From Flavobacterium hydrophilum (GTDB lineage Bacteria > Bacteroidota > Bacteroidia > Flavobacteriales > Flavobacteriaceae): a stretch of 64,000 nucleotides of DNA. The translations under genes were made by a program, and so were the position numbers. The stretch spans positions 310,001-374,000 of the forward strand of contig NZ_QJHL01000003.1 of NCBI RefSeq assembly GCF_003202405.1, given 5' to 3'. This document shows positions 16,378 through 25,111 of this stretch, in pieces. The notes beneath the pieces are model-generated. The model was not told the DNA's origin and did not search any database. It was given only the letters and a program-made list of their open reading frames with translations. Numbering within the stretch: the stretch's first letter is position 1; each line of letters begins with the position of its first letter.

Positions 16378-16461
16378 TTTTCTATTTGTAATATTTTCAA
16401 CTTTGCGAACTTTAATTCAGCGAAAGCTAAATCAATTCTTAGCGAACGTTGCGGTTAAAAA

Positions 16462-18213
16462 CTAAACAATTTGTTTTTCTAATTCTGAAATAATTAAAAC
16501 AGCTTTGTCATAATCCTGCTGAATTGAAGCGCCTGATGCAGGTGCATATCTTGCAAACTCGCAGTTTTCAGTTAAATTAATAAAGCTTTGAACAGTTTCC
16601 GGATTTGCATTTCTGGATAACAATAATTCACGGATGTTGTCTTTGCTCATTTCTGAAGTTTCAATATGCAATTTAGCTTTCAGGAAATTATGCATTGCTT
16701 TTTCCAATGCAATATAAAATGGCTCTTTATTGTTAAGCTGTTTTTTTGCTTCAGATAAATATTTCTTCGCAAGCTTATTATTCATCTTAATTCTATTACC
16801 GGTAACATCGCTGTCAATTGCTTCTTTTTTCTTCTTAGCAATCACAATAATCGGTAAAATCACGAAAGGCAATAACAATAAACTATAATACAAATCAGAT
16901 CCGTAAAAATCATCTTTTGCTGTCGAAACTAAAATAGTTTTTGGCTTGATATATTTAAATTGTTCGGATTTGGTAATCACATTTTTTGATGTATTTGATG
17001 CTACAGCCTGAGTTTGCATTGGTCCGTCTAAAACATCAATCATAATTTCAGGAGAAGTTATAGTTTTATAACTGCCTGAATTCAAATCAAAATACGAAAA
17101 TTCCATTGGCTTTATAGCATATTTGCCTTTGTATTGTGGAATAATTGTATACTTGTCCGAAATTTTTCCTGACATTCCTGCAAGTGATGTATTCACTTTT
17201 TCGTCATGAACAGGATCATACATTTCTAATGCATTTGGCACAACAGGTTTAGGTAAAGTAAATAATTTCATGTTTCCTGTACCTGTAGCACTAACAATCA
17301 AATCAAGACTCTCCCCATTTTTTAAGGAAGTTTTCGAAGGGATAACTTTAAAATCAAATTTACCAACAGCTCCTGTAAAACCAATAGGTTTATTTGCCTC
17401 TGGAAGTGCTCTGACGTTAATGGTTTTGGCACCTGCAGAAACTGTTTTGTTTCCTTCGGTAATAATCATCTGGCCAAACATATCACGGCGGTTTGTTGGA
17501 AGCTGAACGCCTATGTCTAAAGAAAGGGGTTCAATAGTAAGTTTTCCTGATTTTTGAGGGTATAAAATCGTTTTTTTAAGGACAACAAAATAAGAGCGTT
17601 CGCCTTTATACATTCCTTCTTCTATATGAAGTTGTTTGATATCAATGTTCTGATTCCAAAAATCTTTGTATTTAGGTTTAGCCAATTCTTTAAAACCTGT
17701 TACCCCAATATTGTAGAAATATAATTTATAAACGACTGTAATAGGTTCATTTATATATGGATTTGTTTTTGAAATTTCTGCTACCAGATTTAATGTTTCA
17801 TTTCCGTATCCTTGCTGCTGTTGTTGCGAATTAGGATCTCTTTCCTGAGCAACGGCATTGGTAACAATTATTTTGATAGGAGATGTTTTGTAAACCTGAC
17901 CATTGTATTCAATTGCGGCTTGTTTGATGATAAGCGTACCTTTTTGATTAGGGAGCAAATAATAAGAATAAATTTTCTGAAATGAACTTCTTCCATTTAC
18001 CCAGGACTGACTTATCTGCTGGCTTGGACCGGCTACAATTCTGAAACCCTCAAAAGTAGGCTGTTCGAAATTATCTCCATCAACATTCATGATAAAGTCA
18101 ATTCGAAGTCTTTCGTTAACTCCAAGTGTATTCTTGCTTACTCTGGCTTCAAATTGAACCTGAGCCATAAGCCCCTGAAAAGTGAATAGTAATAGAATTA
18201 AATATCTTTTCAT
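16462..18213 (-). CDS. batD: BatD: oxygen-tolerance family protein
   Basis: 583 residues. A signal peptide (MKRYLILLLFTFQGLMAQ) precedes a long periplasmic part made of Ig-like beta domains (VQFEARVSKNTLGVNERLRIDF, then PYINEPITVVYKLYF and TSLKNGESLDLIVSATGTGN). A glutamine-rich stretch (SQQQQQG) lies near residue 130. One membrane segment follows (about 455-475, YYSLLLLPFVILPIIVIA), then a cytoplasmic helical domain of about 110 residues. This architecture is that of BatD (Pfam oxygen tolerance). It is placed between batC and batE as in other Flavobacteriia. It probably links the VWA proteins BatA/BatB to periplasmic partners; that is inference from domain layout. Confidence 0.92.
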   Translation of the reverse strand: MKRYLILLLFTFQGLMAQVQFEARVSKNTLGVNERLRIDFIMNVDGDNFEQPTFEGFRIVAGPSQQISQSWVNGRSSFQKIYSYYLLPNQKGTLIIKQAAIEYNGQVYKTSPIKIIVTNAVAQERDPNSQQQQQGYGNETLNLVAEISKTNPYINEPITVVYKLYFYNIGVTGFKELAKPKYKDFWNQNIDIKQLHIEEGMYKGERSYFVVLKKTILYPQKSGKLTIEPLSLDIGVQLPTNRRDMFGQMIITEGNKTVSAGAKTINVRALPEANKPIGFTGAVGKFDFKVIPSKTSLKNGESLDLIVSATGTGNMKLFTLPKPVVPNALEMYDPVHDEKVNTSLAGMSGKISDKYTIIPQYKGKYAIKPMEFSYFDLNSGSYKTITSPEIMIDVLDGPMQTQAVASNTSKNVITKSEQFKYIKPKTILVSTAKDDFYGSDLYYSLLLLPFVILPIIVIAKKKKEAIDSDVTGNRIKMNNKLAKKYLSEAKKQLNNKEPFYIALEKAMHNFLKAKLHIETSEMSKDNIRELLLSRNANPETVQSFINLTENCEFARYAPASGASIQQDYDKAVLIISELEKQIV

Positions 18214-18268
18214 TTAATGTTTAGTCGTTGTTTTGTTTAACTGTTTGCTTTGATTGATTAAACTTATT

Positions 18269-19048
18269 TTACCAGTCTTTTTCTGCTTTTTTAGGACTTC
18301 CTTTTACTTTTTGTGCATTTACTTTATCCTGAATTTTCTTTTCTTCATTATTTACCGCATCTAATAAATTCTGAACTCGATCTTTTGAAATTCCTCCGGG
18401 CATCGGTTTTGGCTCTCCGTTATTATTGGATTTATCATCTTTTTTCGGATCGTTTTTACCATCTTTTTTGTCCTTGTCCTTATCGCCTTTGTCGTCTTTC
18501 TTTTGATCGTCTTTGCCGTCTTTTTTATCTTTATCCTTATTGTCGCCGTCTTTTTTCTGGTCGTCTTTTTTGTCGTTCTTTTTATCCTTGTCCTTATCTT
18601 TGTTCTTATCGTTTTTAGGAGGATTCTCTTTTAATTTTTGTTTTGCATATGCATAATTATAGCGTGTCTCATCATCAGTAGGATCATTACGCAAAGCATT
18701 TTTATAAGCTTCAACAGCCTGAGAATAGTCTTTCTCTTTCATGAAAACGTTACCTAAATTATGAAAAGCCTTGTGCTTTTCAGGTCTGGTTTTTGCATTT
18801 TTGATCGCTTTTGCATAAGCATATTTTGCCTCAGATGCCTGATTTTGTTTATAAATCGTATTTCCTAAATTGTAGGAAGCAGCAGCTTTGTCAGGGAATT
18901 TTGACTGTGATATTCTATAATTTGCTTCAGCATCAACAAATTTATTCTGCTTATATTCTTCATTGGCTTCTGGCAATGTTTTGTCTTTTTCCTGTGCAGA
19001 AACTGCTAAAGAAAAGGTTAGTAAAATATAAAGAAGTAAATTTTTCAT
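18269..19048 (-). CDS. batC: BatC: TPR protein with a Lys/Asp-rich tail
   Basis: 259 residues. A signal peptide (MKNLLLYILLTFSLAVSAQ) leads into three TPR units (about 25-135: AASYNLGNTIYKQNQASEAK, KAFHNLGNVFMKEKDYSQAVEAYKNAL). Residues about 138-215 are an almost pure Lys/Asp/Asn low-complexity tract built from KDKDKK, DDQKKD and KKDGK words. A short conserved C-terminus follows (PMPGGISKDRVQNLLDAVN). The TPR part matches BatC; the tract is the variable linker. It lies 42 bp after batB. The low-complexity DNA is repetitive and may vary in length between strains. Confidence 0.9.
   Translation of the reverse strand: MKNLLLYILLTFSLAVSAQEKDKTLPEANEEYKQNKFVDAEANYRISQSKFPDKAAASYNLGNTIYKQNQASEAKYAYAKAIKNAKTRPEKHKAFHNLGNVFMKEKDYSQAVEAYKNALRNDPTDDETRYNYAYAKQKLKENPPKNDKNKDKDKDKKNDKKDDQKKDGDNKDKDKKDGKDDQKKDDKGDKDKDKKDGKNDPKKDDKSNNNGEPKPMPGGISKDRVQNLLDAVNNEEKKIQDKVNAQKVKGSPKKAEKDW
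18403..18637 (-). repeat. low-complexity Lys/Asp-coding tract within batC
   Basis: About 78 codons consisting almost only of Lys, Asp and Asn, with GAT/GAC and AAA/AAG mixed, so the protein repeat is kept while the codons drift. An open frame on the opposite strand over this tract is an artefact of that composition. Confidence 0.8.
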
Positions 19049-19090
19049 TCTGTTTTTTTATTTTTTGTTCAGAATTTTATCTCTGAACAA

Positions 19091-20125
19091 TTATTTCTTT
19101 TCGTTAAATAAATTCAACTCGTTTATCCAGTTTGTTTTTCTTTCCAATAGAAAGATATCCAGAAATAATAGTAAGAAGGCAAAGCCTAAAAACCATTGAA
19201 ATTGAGATTGAAAATCGGCCATTTGTGTAGCTTCAAATTCTGTTTTCTGAATATTGTTCAATGCGTTTTTTACATATTCCAGCACTTCTTTTGTGCTTCC
19301 TCCGTAAACATATCCGCCTTTGGTTGCCTTTGCAATCGATTTTAACCCTTCCTGGTTTAGTTTTGTAATAACGGTTTCACCATTATTATCTTTTTGATAG
19401 CTTCTTACAACACCGTTTTCTTTTAGCGGAATAGTTCCTCCCTGTTCAGTCCCAATACCAATGGTAATGATTTTCATTCCAAATTTATTGGCTTCTTCAG
19501 CTGCGATTTCAGCTCCTTCAGAATGGTCTTCACCATCAGAAATTAAAATCAGCAGTTTACTGGTTTTGCTTTTTTCATCAAAATAAGTTGATGATAATCT
19601 GATTGCTTCATCCAGTGAAGTCCCTTGTGAAGAAACCATTCCGGGATTCATACTTTGCAGGAACATTTTGGCTACGCTGTAATCTGTTGTAATTGGTAAA
19701 ACCGGAAAAGCACTTCCTGCATAGGCTACAATCCCAATTCTGTCACTTCCTAAATTATTGATGATTTGCGAAACCAATTGCTTGCTTTTTTCTAAACGGC
19801 TTGGTGCCACATCTTCTGCGAGCATACTTTTCGAAACGTCAACAGCAAAAACGATATCAATTCCTTCACGTTTAACTGTTTCCATTTTGGTTCCAATCTT
19901 GGGATTGACTAAACCTATAATCAAACAGGCCAGTGCCAAAAGAAACAATACTAATTTTAAAACAGGTTTAAAAACAGAACGTTCAGGGCTTAGTCTTTTT
20001 ACCATTTCCAAATCACCAAATTCACGTTGTTTTTTTCTTTTCCAATACATGTTAAAAAGAAAAACACATACTACAATCGGGATGAGAAATAATAGATATA
20101 AATATTTTTTTTCGTCTAATTCCAT
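19091..20125 (-). CDS. batB: BatB: VWA domain membrane protein
   Basis: 344 residues. Two N-terminal membrane segments (about 8-28 YLYLLFLIPIVVCVFLF and 55-75 LVLFLLALACLIIGLV) precede a VWA domain (about 88-290) with an intact MIDAS motif in DIVFAVDVSKSMLAEDVAPSRLE and LLILISDGEDHSEGAE. A C-terminal membrane segment (FQWFLGFAFLLLFLDIFLL) closes it. This is the BatA/BatB layout. It lies 50 bp after batA, with which it shares the same fold; VWA proteins of such operons are thought to work with the MoxR ATPase encoded upstream. All metal-site residues are present. Confidence 0.93.
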   Translation of the reverse strand: MELDEKKYLYLLFLIPIVVCVFLFNMYWKRKKQREFGDLEMVKRLSPERSVFKPVLKLVLFLLALACLIIGLVNPKIGTKMETVKREGIDIVFAVDVSKSMLAEDVAPSRLEKSKQLVSQIINNLGSDRIGIVAYAGSAFPVLPITTDYSVAKMFLQSMNPGMVSSQGTSLDEAIRLSSTYFDEKSKTSKLLILISDGEDHSEGAEIAAEEANKFGMKIITIGIGTEQGGTIPLKENGVVRSYQKDNNGETVITKLNQEGLKSIAKATKGGYVYGGSTKEVLEYVKNALNNIQKTEFEATQMADFQSQFQWFLGFAFLLLFLDIFLLERKTNWINELNLFNEKK

Positions 20126-20137
20126 TTTAAATTTTAG

Positions 20138-20162
20138 ATTTCTGAATTCAGATTTTAGATTT
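20138..20162. repeat. iterated-word palindrome between batA and batB
   Basis: The 50-bp spacer contains the words TTTTAGATTT, TCTGAATTCAGA (a perfect 12-bp palindrome at 20141-20152) and TTTTAGATTT again. It belongs to the set of gene-boundary word repeats seen elsewhere in the window. Confidence 0.55.
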
Positions 20163-20175
20163 TATAACCTAAAAA

Positions 20176-21177
20176 TTAAATAAAGCTCCTGTAAACTGTA
20201 TTTCTTAAACCAACTTCTAACAATAATAAAATCCCTGAGAGCAATACAAAAAACCTGTATTTTTCATCGTAGTCATAGAATTTTAATTCCTGAATTTCTG
20301 TGGTTTCTAATTTGTTGATTGAATTGTATATTTCTGCTAACTTATCATTGCTGGTAGCTCTGAAATAAGTTCCATCGGTTTTTCTGGCAATACTTTTAAG
20401 TAATTGTTCGTCAATTTCAACTTTTTGCATTTTGAATAAAAATCCGCCATTTGGAGCGTATGCATACGGGAATTCGGCCATTCCGTTAGTTCCAATTCCA
20501 ATAGTATATACTTTTATTCCGTATTGTTTTGCAATGTCCGATGCTGTTTCCGGTTCGATGAATCCGGCATTATTAACACCATCTGTAAGCAGAATAATAA
20601 CCCTGCTTTTTGCTTTACTGTCTTTAAGACGGTTTACGGCAGTTGCAAGACCCATTCCAATTCCGGTTCCATCCTGTAATACGTTATCGTATTTAATTTC
20701 TTTAATAGCTTCTAAAATAATGGGCTTATCGCTTGTCACAGGAGTTTTTGTATAAGCTTCAGAAGCATATAAAACCAGTCCGATTCTGTCATTTGGTCTT
20801 TCATTAACAAAATCAGCTGCAACCCTTTTCAAAGCTTCCATGCGGTTTGGCTTTAAATCTTTAGCCAGCATACTTCCAGAAACGTCTATTGCCATTACAA
20901 TATCAATTCCTTTAGTGGTTTTCGTCTGATTGCTTATATCAACTGTTCTTGGTCTTGCTAATGCAACTATTAAAGAACATAATGCAATAATCCTGAAGAT
21001 ATATAAGCAAGGTTTTAATTTTGTCAAAAGAGATTCAGAGTTTTTAAAACCCTGCGTTGAACTCATTTTTAATGTAGCCGATTGTTGGTTACGTTTCCAG
21101 AAAAACCATCCAATTGCAATTGGGATTAATAAAAAAAGCCAAAAGAATTCCGGATTTAAAAAAGTTATTTTTTCCAT
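20176..21177 (-). CDS. batA: BatA: VWA domain membrane protein
   Basis: 333 residues. N-terminal membrane segments (FFWLFLLIPIAIGWFFW and IFRIIALCSLIVALA) are followed by a VWA domain with the complete MIDAS DIVMAIDVSGSMLAKDLKPNRME and VIILLTDGVNNAGFIEPETA, and a C-terminal membrane segment (RFFVLLSGILLLLEVGL). Its start codon overlaps the stop of the preceding gene (TAATG at 21175-21179 on the minus strand), so the two are translationally coupled. BatA is a core component of the Bat complex. Nothing is missing. Confidence 0.93.
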   Translation of the reverse strand: MEKITFLNPEFFWLFLLIPIAIGWFFWKRNQQSATLKMSSTQGFKNSESLLTKLKPCLYIFRIIALCSLIVALARPRTVDISNQTKTTKGIDIVMAIDVSGSMLAKDLKPNRMEALKRVAADFVNERPNDRIGLVLYASEAYTKTPVTSDKPIILEAIKEIKYDNVLQDGTGIGMGLATAVNRLKDSKAKSRVIILLTDGVNNAGFIEPETASDIAKQYGIKVYTIGIGTNGMAEFPYAYAPNGGFLFKMQKVEIDEQLLKSIARKTDGTYFRATSNDKLAEIYNSINKLETTEIQELKFYDYDEKYRFFVLLSGILLLLEVGLRNTVYRSFI

Positions 21178-22811
21178 TAGTTTCCTGCTTTTTTAAGTTC
21201 AACAGAATTTAAAATCCTGTCCGAAATATCATTAGCATACGTATCTCCTTCTTCATGAAATATACCAATTTGCTGTAACCCGCCATCTTGTTTAAACATC
21301 AGGACTTCGTAATAAATTTTAGTGCTCGAATTCAGGTTGTCGTTGATGAGAGTGAAGGTACCATAGCCTTTTATCCCAGTGATTCCTTCTTTTGTTTCAA
21401 AATCTTCCTGTTTAACAATCATATTTTTAGCGCCTTGGGACTCGATTATTTTTAAATTACCTTCTAATGCTTTTGCTAAATCAATGTCTGTTGGGGTTTT
21501 AAATTTCGCTGTAGAAACGGTAATGTAAAAGTTATCCAGTAAACTTCCATAGCCAAAAAGCTGCATTTCTTTGATTAATGCCATTGCTTCTTTAGGCAAG
21601 ACTTTTTGCGTATCAAGTCGCTGTAAAACCTTTGGAGTTTCTACTAAAACACCCGGGTTTCCATACTCACTTTTGACCCATTCCCCTTCGAGTAATTCTT
21701 TGGTTGGATGTCCAATTAAATTATCTTTTACGTAGTTGAAACCTTTAGTGACAACAAAATAAGTAGTTGTGGCGGTAAGTAAAAAAACAACTGCAGCAAC
21801 CGAAAGTATAATTCGTTTGTTTCTTTTTTTCTTTAACAGAAGCTGAATTTGCTTTTGTTTTTGTGCTTCATTTAATAATTGATCTTCTTGTTCAGCTGGA
21901 ACTTCTGTTGGAATAGCATTGTCAAGCGTTAAAATTGCTTTCTGAATTTTATTTCTGTCTTCAGTAATTTCAAATTCTAAGGGTTTTGACTTTGCAAATT
22001 TTACCAAATCCGCCTGTCTCAAAACTCTTTCAAGGTTTTCAACAGTTTCAGGAGTCAGGCTCATTTTCTTTTTGGCAGAAGCCGTTTTAAGCCCCTGGAT
22101 TAATTCAGAAGTTGTACTTTCCATTGCCGGTATCTGAATTGCTTCTTCGATATAATTTCGGGCAATATCGGTCAGTTCACTGTAATATTCTTTTATTTCG
22201 CCTTTTTGCCAAAGTTCTTTTTTCTCCAGAACATTTAATAAGCTGGTCGCTTTTTCGATAGGTGTTTTATAAACTTCCTCTTCAATTTTTTTCTTCTGGT
22301 GTTTTTTGATGTACCAATAAACAAAAGCACCAATTGCCAGAATAATTACACCAATTAAAAGATAAATCCACCAGCCACCAACACCATTTTCTACAGTAGA
22401 AATGTCTTTTATGTCGTACATTTTTTGTTGTAGAGTATCGACTTTTATATTGTTTATTTCAACTGAAACAGGATCACTTAAATGTGGTTTTTTATCAATT
22501 AAGATTTTTACGCCCGGAATAACATATCTTCCCGAATCAAATTGTGTCAGACCATATTTTTTAATCAATTCGTATGTGTCGTCTTTCTTAACAGTGTCAA
22601 CAGGATACGATTGGATTACTTCTAAAGCACCAATGTTTTTCAAATTTGGAAAAACAACTTTAGATTTTGAGCTGACTACCGTTTTAAGCGTGAGCTTAAA
22701 CTCGGCACCAATTTTATTTTTTGTAGTATCAATACTCGTTTCAATCTGCTTGTTTTGTGCAAAAACAGCTGAAGAAAGTAAAAATAGAAATATGTAAAAT
22801 TTTAATTTCAT
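21177..22811 (-). CDS. Bat-operon membrane protein with BatD-like N-terminus
   Basis: 544 residues. A signal peptide (MKLKFYIFLFLLSSAVFAQ) precedes an Ig-like domain resembling the start of BatD (IDTTKNKIGAEFKLTLKTVV), a membrane segment (about 148-170, WWIYLLIGVIILAIGAFVYWYI), a Lys/Glu-rich helical cytoplasmic domain (about 170-300), then a second membrane segment (about 330-352) and a C-terminal domain of about 190 residues. The first three parts match the usual gene between the DUF58 and batA genes in Bacteroidota. The C-terminal extension beyond the second membrane segment carries EGEWVKSEYGNPGVLVETP and looks like a lipoprotein-type beta domain, but I cannot name it. It is coupled to batA by a 1-bp shared boundary. 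Confidence 0.8.
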   Translation of the reverse strand: MKLKFYIFLFLLSSAVFAQNKQIETSIDTTKNKIGAEFKLTLKTVVSSKSKVVFPNLKNIGALEVIQSYPVDTVKKDDTYELIKKYGLTQFDSGRYVIPGVKILIDKKPHLSDPVSVEINNIKVDTLQQKMYDIKDISTVENGVGGWWIYLLIGVIILAIGAFVYWYIKKHQKKKIEEEVYKTPIEKATSLLNVLEKKELWQKGEIKEYYSELTDIARNYIEEAIQIPAMESTTSELIQGLKTASAKKKMSLTPETVENLERVLRQADLVKFAKSKPLEFEITEDRNKIQKAILTLDNAIPTEVPAEQEDQLLNEAQKQKQIQLLLKKKRNKRIILSVAAVVFLLTATTTYFVVTKGFNYVKDNLIGHPTKELLEGEWVKSEYGNPGVLVETPKVLQRLDTQKVLPKEAMALIKEMQLFGYGSLLDNFYITVSTAKFKTPTDIDLAKALEGNLKIIESQGAKNMIVKQEDFETKEGITGIKGYGTFTLINDNLNSSTKIYYEVLMFKQDGGLQQIGIFHEEGDTYANDISDRILNSVELKKAGN

Positions 22812-22941
22812 TTGATTTTTTGATTTCAGATTTTAGTCTAAAATGAATGCTTAAAACAGATTCAGCTTAAGCGATTTTATTTATAATTATTCTTCAAATT
22901 AATCTAATATTCTAACAATCTAAGATGTCTGATAATCTAAA

Positions 22942-23805
22942 TTATCTCGATTTAAAATATCCCAGTAATTTAGTCACGTAATTCTCATCAACCCTTGTGT
23001 TTACTACGCCAGCTCCGGATTTACTAAAAATATCTTTGAAATAATTTACGCGTTCCTGATAATGTTTTTCATAATTCATTCGAACCTTTTTCGAACCCGT
23101 ATCAACCAGCTGAGTTTTTCCGGTTTCAGCATCAAGCATCGTTACCATTCCTAAATTTGGTATTTTTTCTTCACGGATATCATAAACACGAACACCAGTA
23201 ATGTCATGTTTTTTAGAAGCAATTTTTAAAGTGTGCTCATAATTTTCAGACATGAAATCTGAAATCATAAAAACAATTGCTTTCTTTTTTTGTGTTCCTG
23301 AAAGAAATTTTAAAGCTTGGGCGATATCTGTTTTTTGGCTTTTTGGTTCAAATTCGATCAATTCACGAATGATTCTCAAAACATGCGAGCGGCCTTTTTT
23401 TGGTGGAATATACAATTCGACATTGTCAGAAAATAAAATCAATCCAATCTTGTCGTTATTTTGTGTAGCCGAAAAAGCCATCGTTGCCGCAATTTCGGTT
23501 ACGATGTCTTTTTTAAACTGACTTTTTGAGCCAAAACCTTCAGAACCCGAAATATCCACCATTAAAACCATGGTCAGTTCGCGTTCTTCTTCAAAAACTT
23601 TTACGTGAGCTTCGTTATAACGTGCCGTTACATTCCAGTCGATGTTACGAATATCATCGCCATATTGGTATTGACGTACTTCGCTAAAAGTCATCCCGCG
23701 TCCTTTAAATGAAGAATGGTACTCTCCCGAAAAGATATGATTGCTCAGTCTTTTGGTTTTGATTTCTATTTTCCGTACTTTTTTTAAAAGCTCTTTTGTA
23801 TCCAT
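22942..23805 (-). CDS. DUF58 domain protein of the MoxR/Bat operon
   Basis: 287 residues, soluble. The DUF58 signature YHSSFKGRGMTFSEVRQYQYGDDIRNIDWNVTAR is at about 28-62 and is followed by a VWA-like fold with TMVLMVDISGSEGFG (MIDAS-like D-S-S) and AIVFMISDFMS. Proteins of this family accompany MoxR ATPases and are thought to be their partners. It lies between moxR and the 544-residue Bat protein, with a 130-bp spacer on the downstream side holding repeats of ATCTAA-like words. Full length. Confidence 0.92.
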   Translation of the reverse strand: MDTKELLKKVRKIEIKTKRLSNHIFSGEYHSSFKGRGMTFSEVRQYQYGDDIRNIDWNVTARYNEAHVKVFEEERELTMVLMVDISGSEGFGSKSQFKKDIVTEIAATMAFSATQNNDKIGLILFSDNVELYIPPKKGRSHVLRIIRELIEFEPKSQKTDIAQALKFLSGTQKKKAIVFMISDFMSENYEHTLKIASKKHDITGVRVYDIREEKIPNLGMVTMLDAETGKTQLVDTGSKKVRMNYEKHYQERVNYFKDIFSKSGAGVVNTRVDENYVTKLLGYFKSR

Positions 23806-23832
23806 TTTATTTGTTTAAAGTTTAAAAGTTTC

Positions 23833-23867
23833 AAGTTTCAGGTTGTTATAAAGCAAACCTGAAACTT
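23833..23867. repeat. iterated-word hairpin between moxR and the DUF58 gene
   Basis: Perfect 12-bp stem AAGTTTCAGGTT / AACCTGAAACTT with an 11-nt loop, inside an 80-bp intercistronic spacer that also contains GTTTAAAAGTTTC on one side and AAAACATTAAAC on the other. There is no T-run directly after the stem, so it is more likely an RNA processing or stability element, or a passive repeat, than a terminator. The words GTTTCAGGTTTCAAG recur at about 6935-6950. Confidence 0.6.
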
Positions 23868-23885
23868 AAAACATTAAACAAATTT

Positions 23886-24890
23886 TTAAGGTACTTCAAT
23901 CTCGTTTACGATTTTGTTGATAATGTCTACAGAAGTAATGTTTTCAGCTTCAGCCTCGTACGTGATACCAACTCTGTGACGTAAAACATCATGTACAACA
24001 GCACGAACATCTTCCGGAATAACATATCCGCGACGTTTGATAAAAGCGTAACATTTTGCTGCATTGGCTAAATTGATACTTCCACGTGGAGATGCTCCAA
24101 AACTGATAAGCGGTTTTAAGTCGGCTAATTTATATTTCTCAGGGTAACGAGTAGCAAAGATGATATCTAAGATATATTTTTCGATTTTTTCATCCATATA
24201 AACTTCACGAACAGCTTCCTGCGCACGCAGAATTTGTTCTACAGAAACCACCGGATTAACTTTTTCGTAACTTCCTTTTAGGTTTTGACGAATTACAAAA
24301 CGCTCTTCGTCAATTTTTGGATAATCAATTACGGTTTTAAGCATGAAACGGTCAACTTGCGCTTCTGGTAATTGGTATGTTCCTTCCTGCTCAACAGGGT
24401 TTTGTGTTGCCAATACTAAAAACGGACGGTCTAATTTGAAAGTCGTATCGCCAATCGTAACTTGTTTTTCCTGCATCGCCTCCAAAAGTGCAGACTGAAC
24501 TTTAGCAGGAGCACGGTTAATCTCATCGGCAAGTACGAAGTTGGCAAAAATTGGCCCTTTTTTAATAGAAAATTCGTTTGCTTTGATGTTGTAAATCATC
24601 GTTCCGATAACATCGGCAGGCAATAAATCCGGTGTAAACTGGATTCGGCTGAAAGAACCTTGTACTGCCTGAGACAGTGTATTTATTGCTAAAGTTTTAG
24701 CCAGTCCCGGAACTCCTTCGAGTAAAATATGCCCTTGTCCTAAAAGCCCGATTAATAAACGCTCGACCATATGTTTCTGGCCCACAATAACTTTGTTCAT
24801 TTCCATTGTAAGAAGGTCTATAAAAGCACTTTCTCTTTCAATTTTTTCATTTATCGCTCTAATGTCTAAAGTCGTTGTATTTTCTTCCAT
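23886..24890 (-). CDS. MoxR family AAA+ ATPase
   Basis: 334 residues from the ATG at 24890 (MEENTTTLDIRAINEKI). An in-frame ATG 20 codons upstream would add a basic segment not typical of the family, so I chose the later start. Walker A is GVPGLAKTLA, Walker B is FVLADEINRAPAKVQ, and the sensor block LATQNPVEQEGTYQLPEAQ and the arginine-finger region DRFMLK follow. MoxR ATPases act as chaperone-like remodelers with VWA proteins. Here it heads the operon moxR, DUF58, BatD-like, batA, batB, batC, batD, batE, which is the complete Bacteroidota form. Confidence 0.94.
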   Translation of the reverse strand: MEENTTTLDIRAINEKIERESAFIDLLTMEMNKVIVGQKHMVERLLIGLLGQGHILLEGVPGLAKTLAINTLSQAVQGSFSRIQFTPDLLPADVIGTMIYNIKANEFSIKKGPIFANFVLADEINRAPAKVQSALLEAMQEKQVTIGDTTFKLDRPFLVLATQNPVEQEGTYQLPEAQVDRFMLKTVIDYPKIDEERFVIRQNLKGSYEKVNPVVSVEQILRAQEAVREVYMDEKIEKYILDIIFATRYPEKYKLADLKPLISFGASPRGSINLANAAKCYAFIKRRGYVIPEDVRAVVHDVLRHRVGITYEAEAENITSVDIINKIVNEIEVP

Positions 24891-25111
24891 ATAAATGTTT
24901 TTAAACCTTTTTAAAACGTTGATTTTTATGCCTAACTTTTGAGAGTGCAAATTGAATATTTTTTGAGAAGTAAGATGTTAAAAAATGGTTAAAACTTCTA
25001 CCAATGCACTAATTTTAAGGACGAATTGTGATTCTATTTTTATATTTTTAAGAACTTTGATGATTATGCTTTATAAACACATAATAATCATTGAAATTAA
25101 TATAATAAACC

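Noticed and set aside
18313..18618. Open frame on the plus strand opposite batC rich in Tyr, Leu, Cys and Arg
   Set aside because: It is the complement of the Lys/Asp low-complexity tract; no stops occur because of the codon composition.
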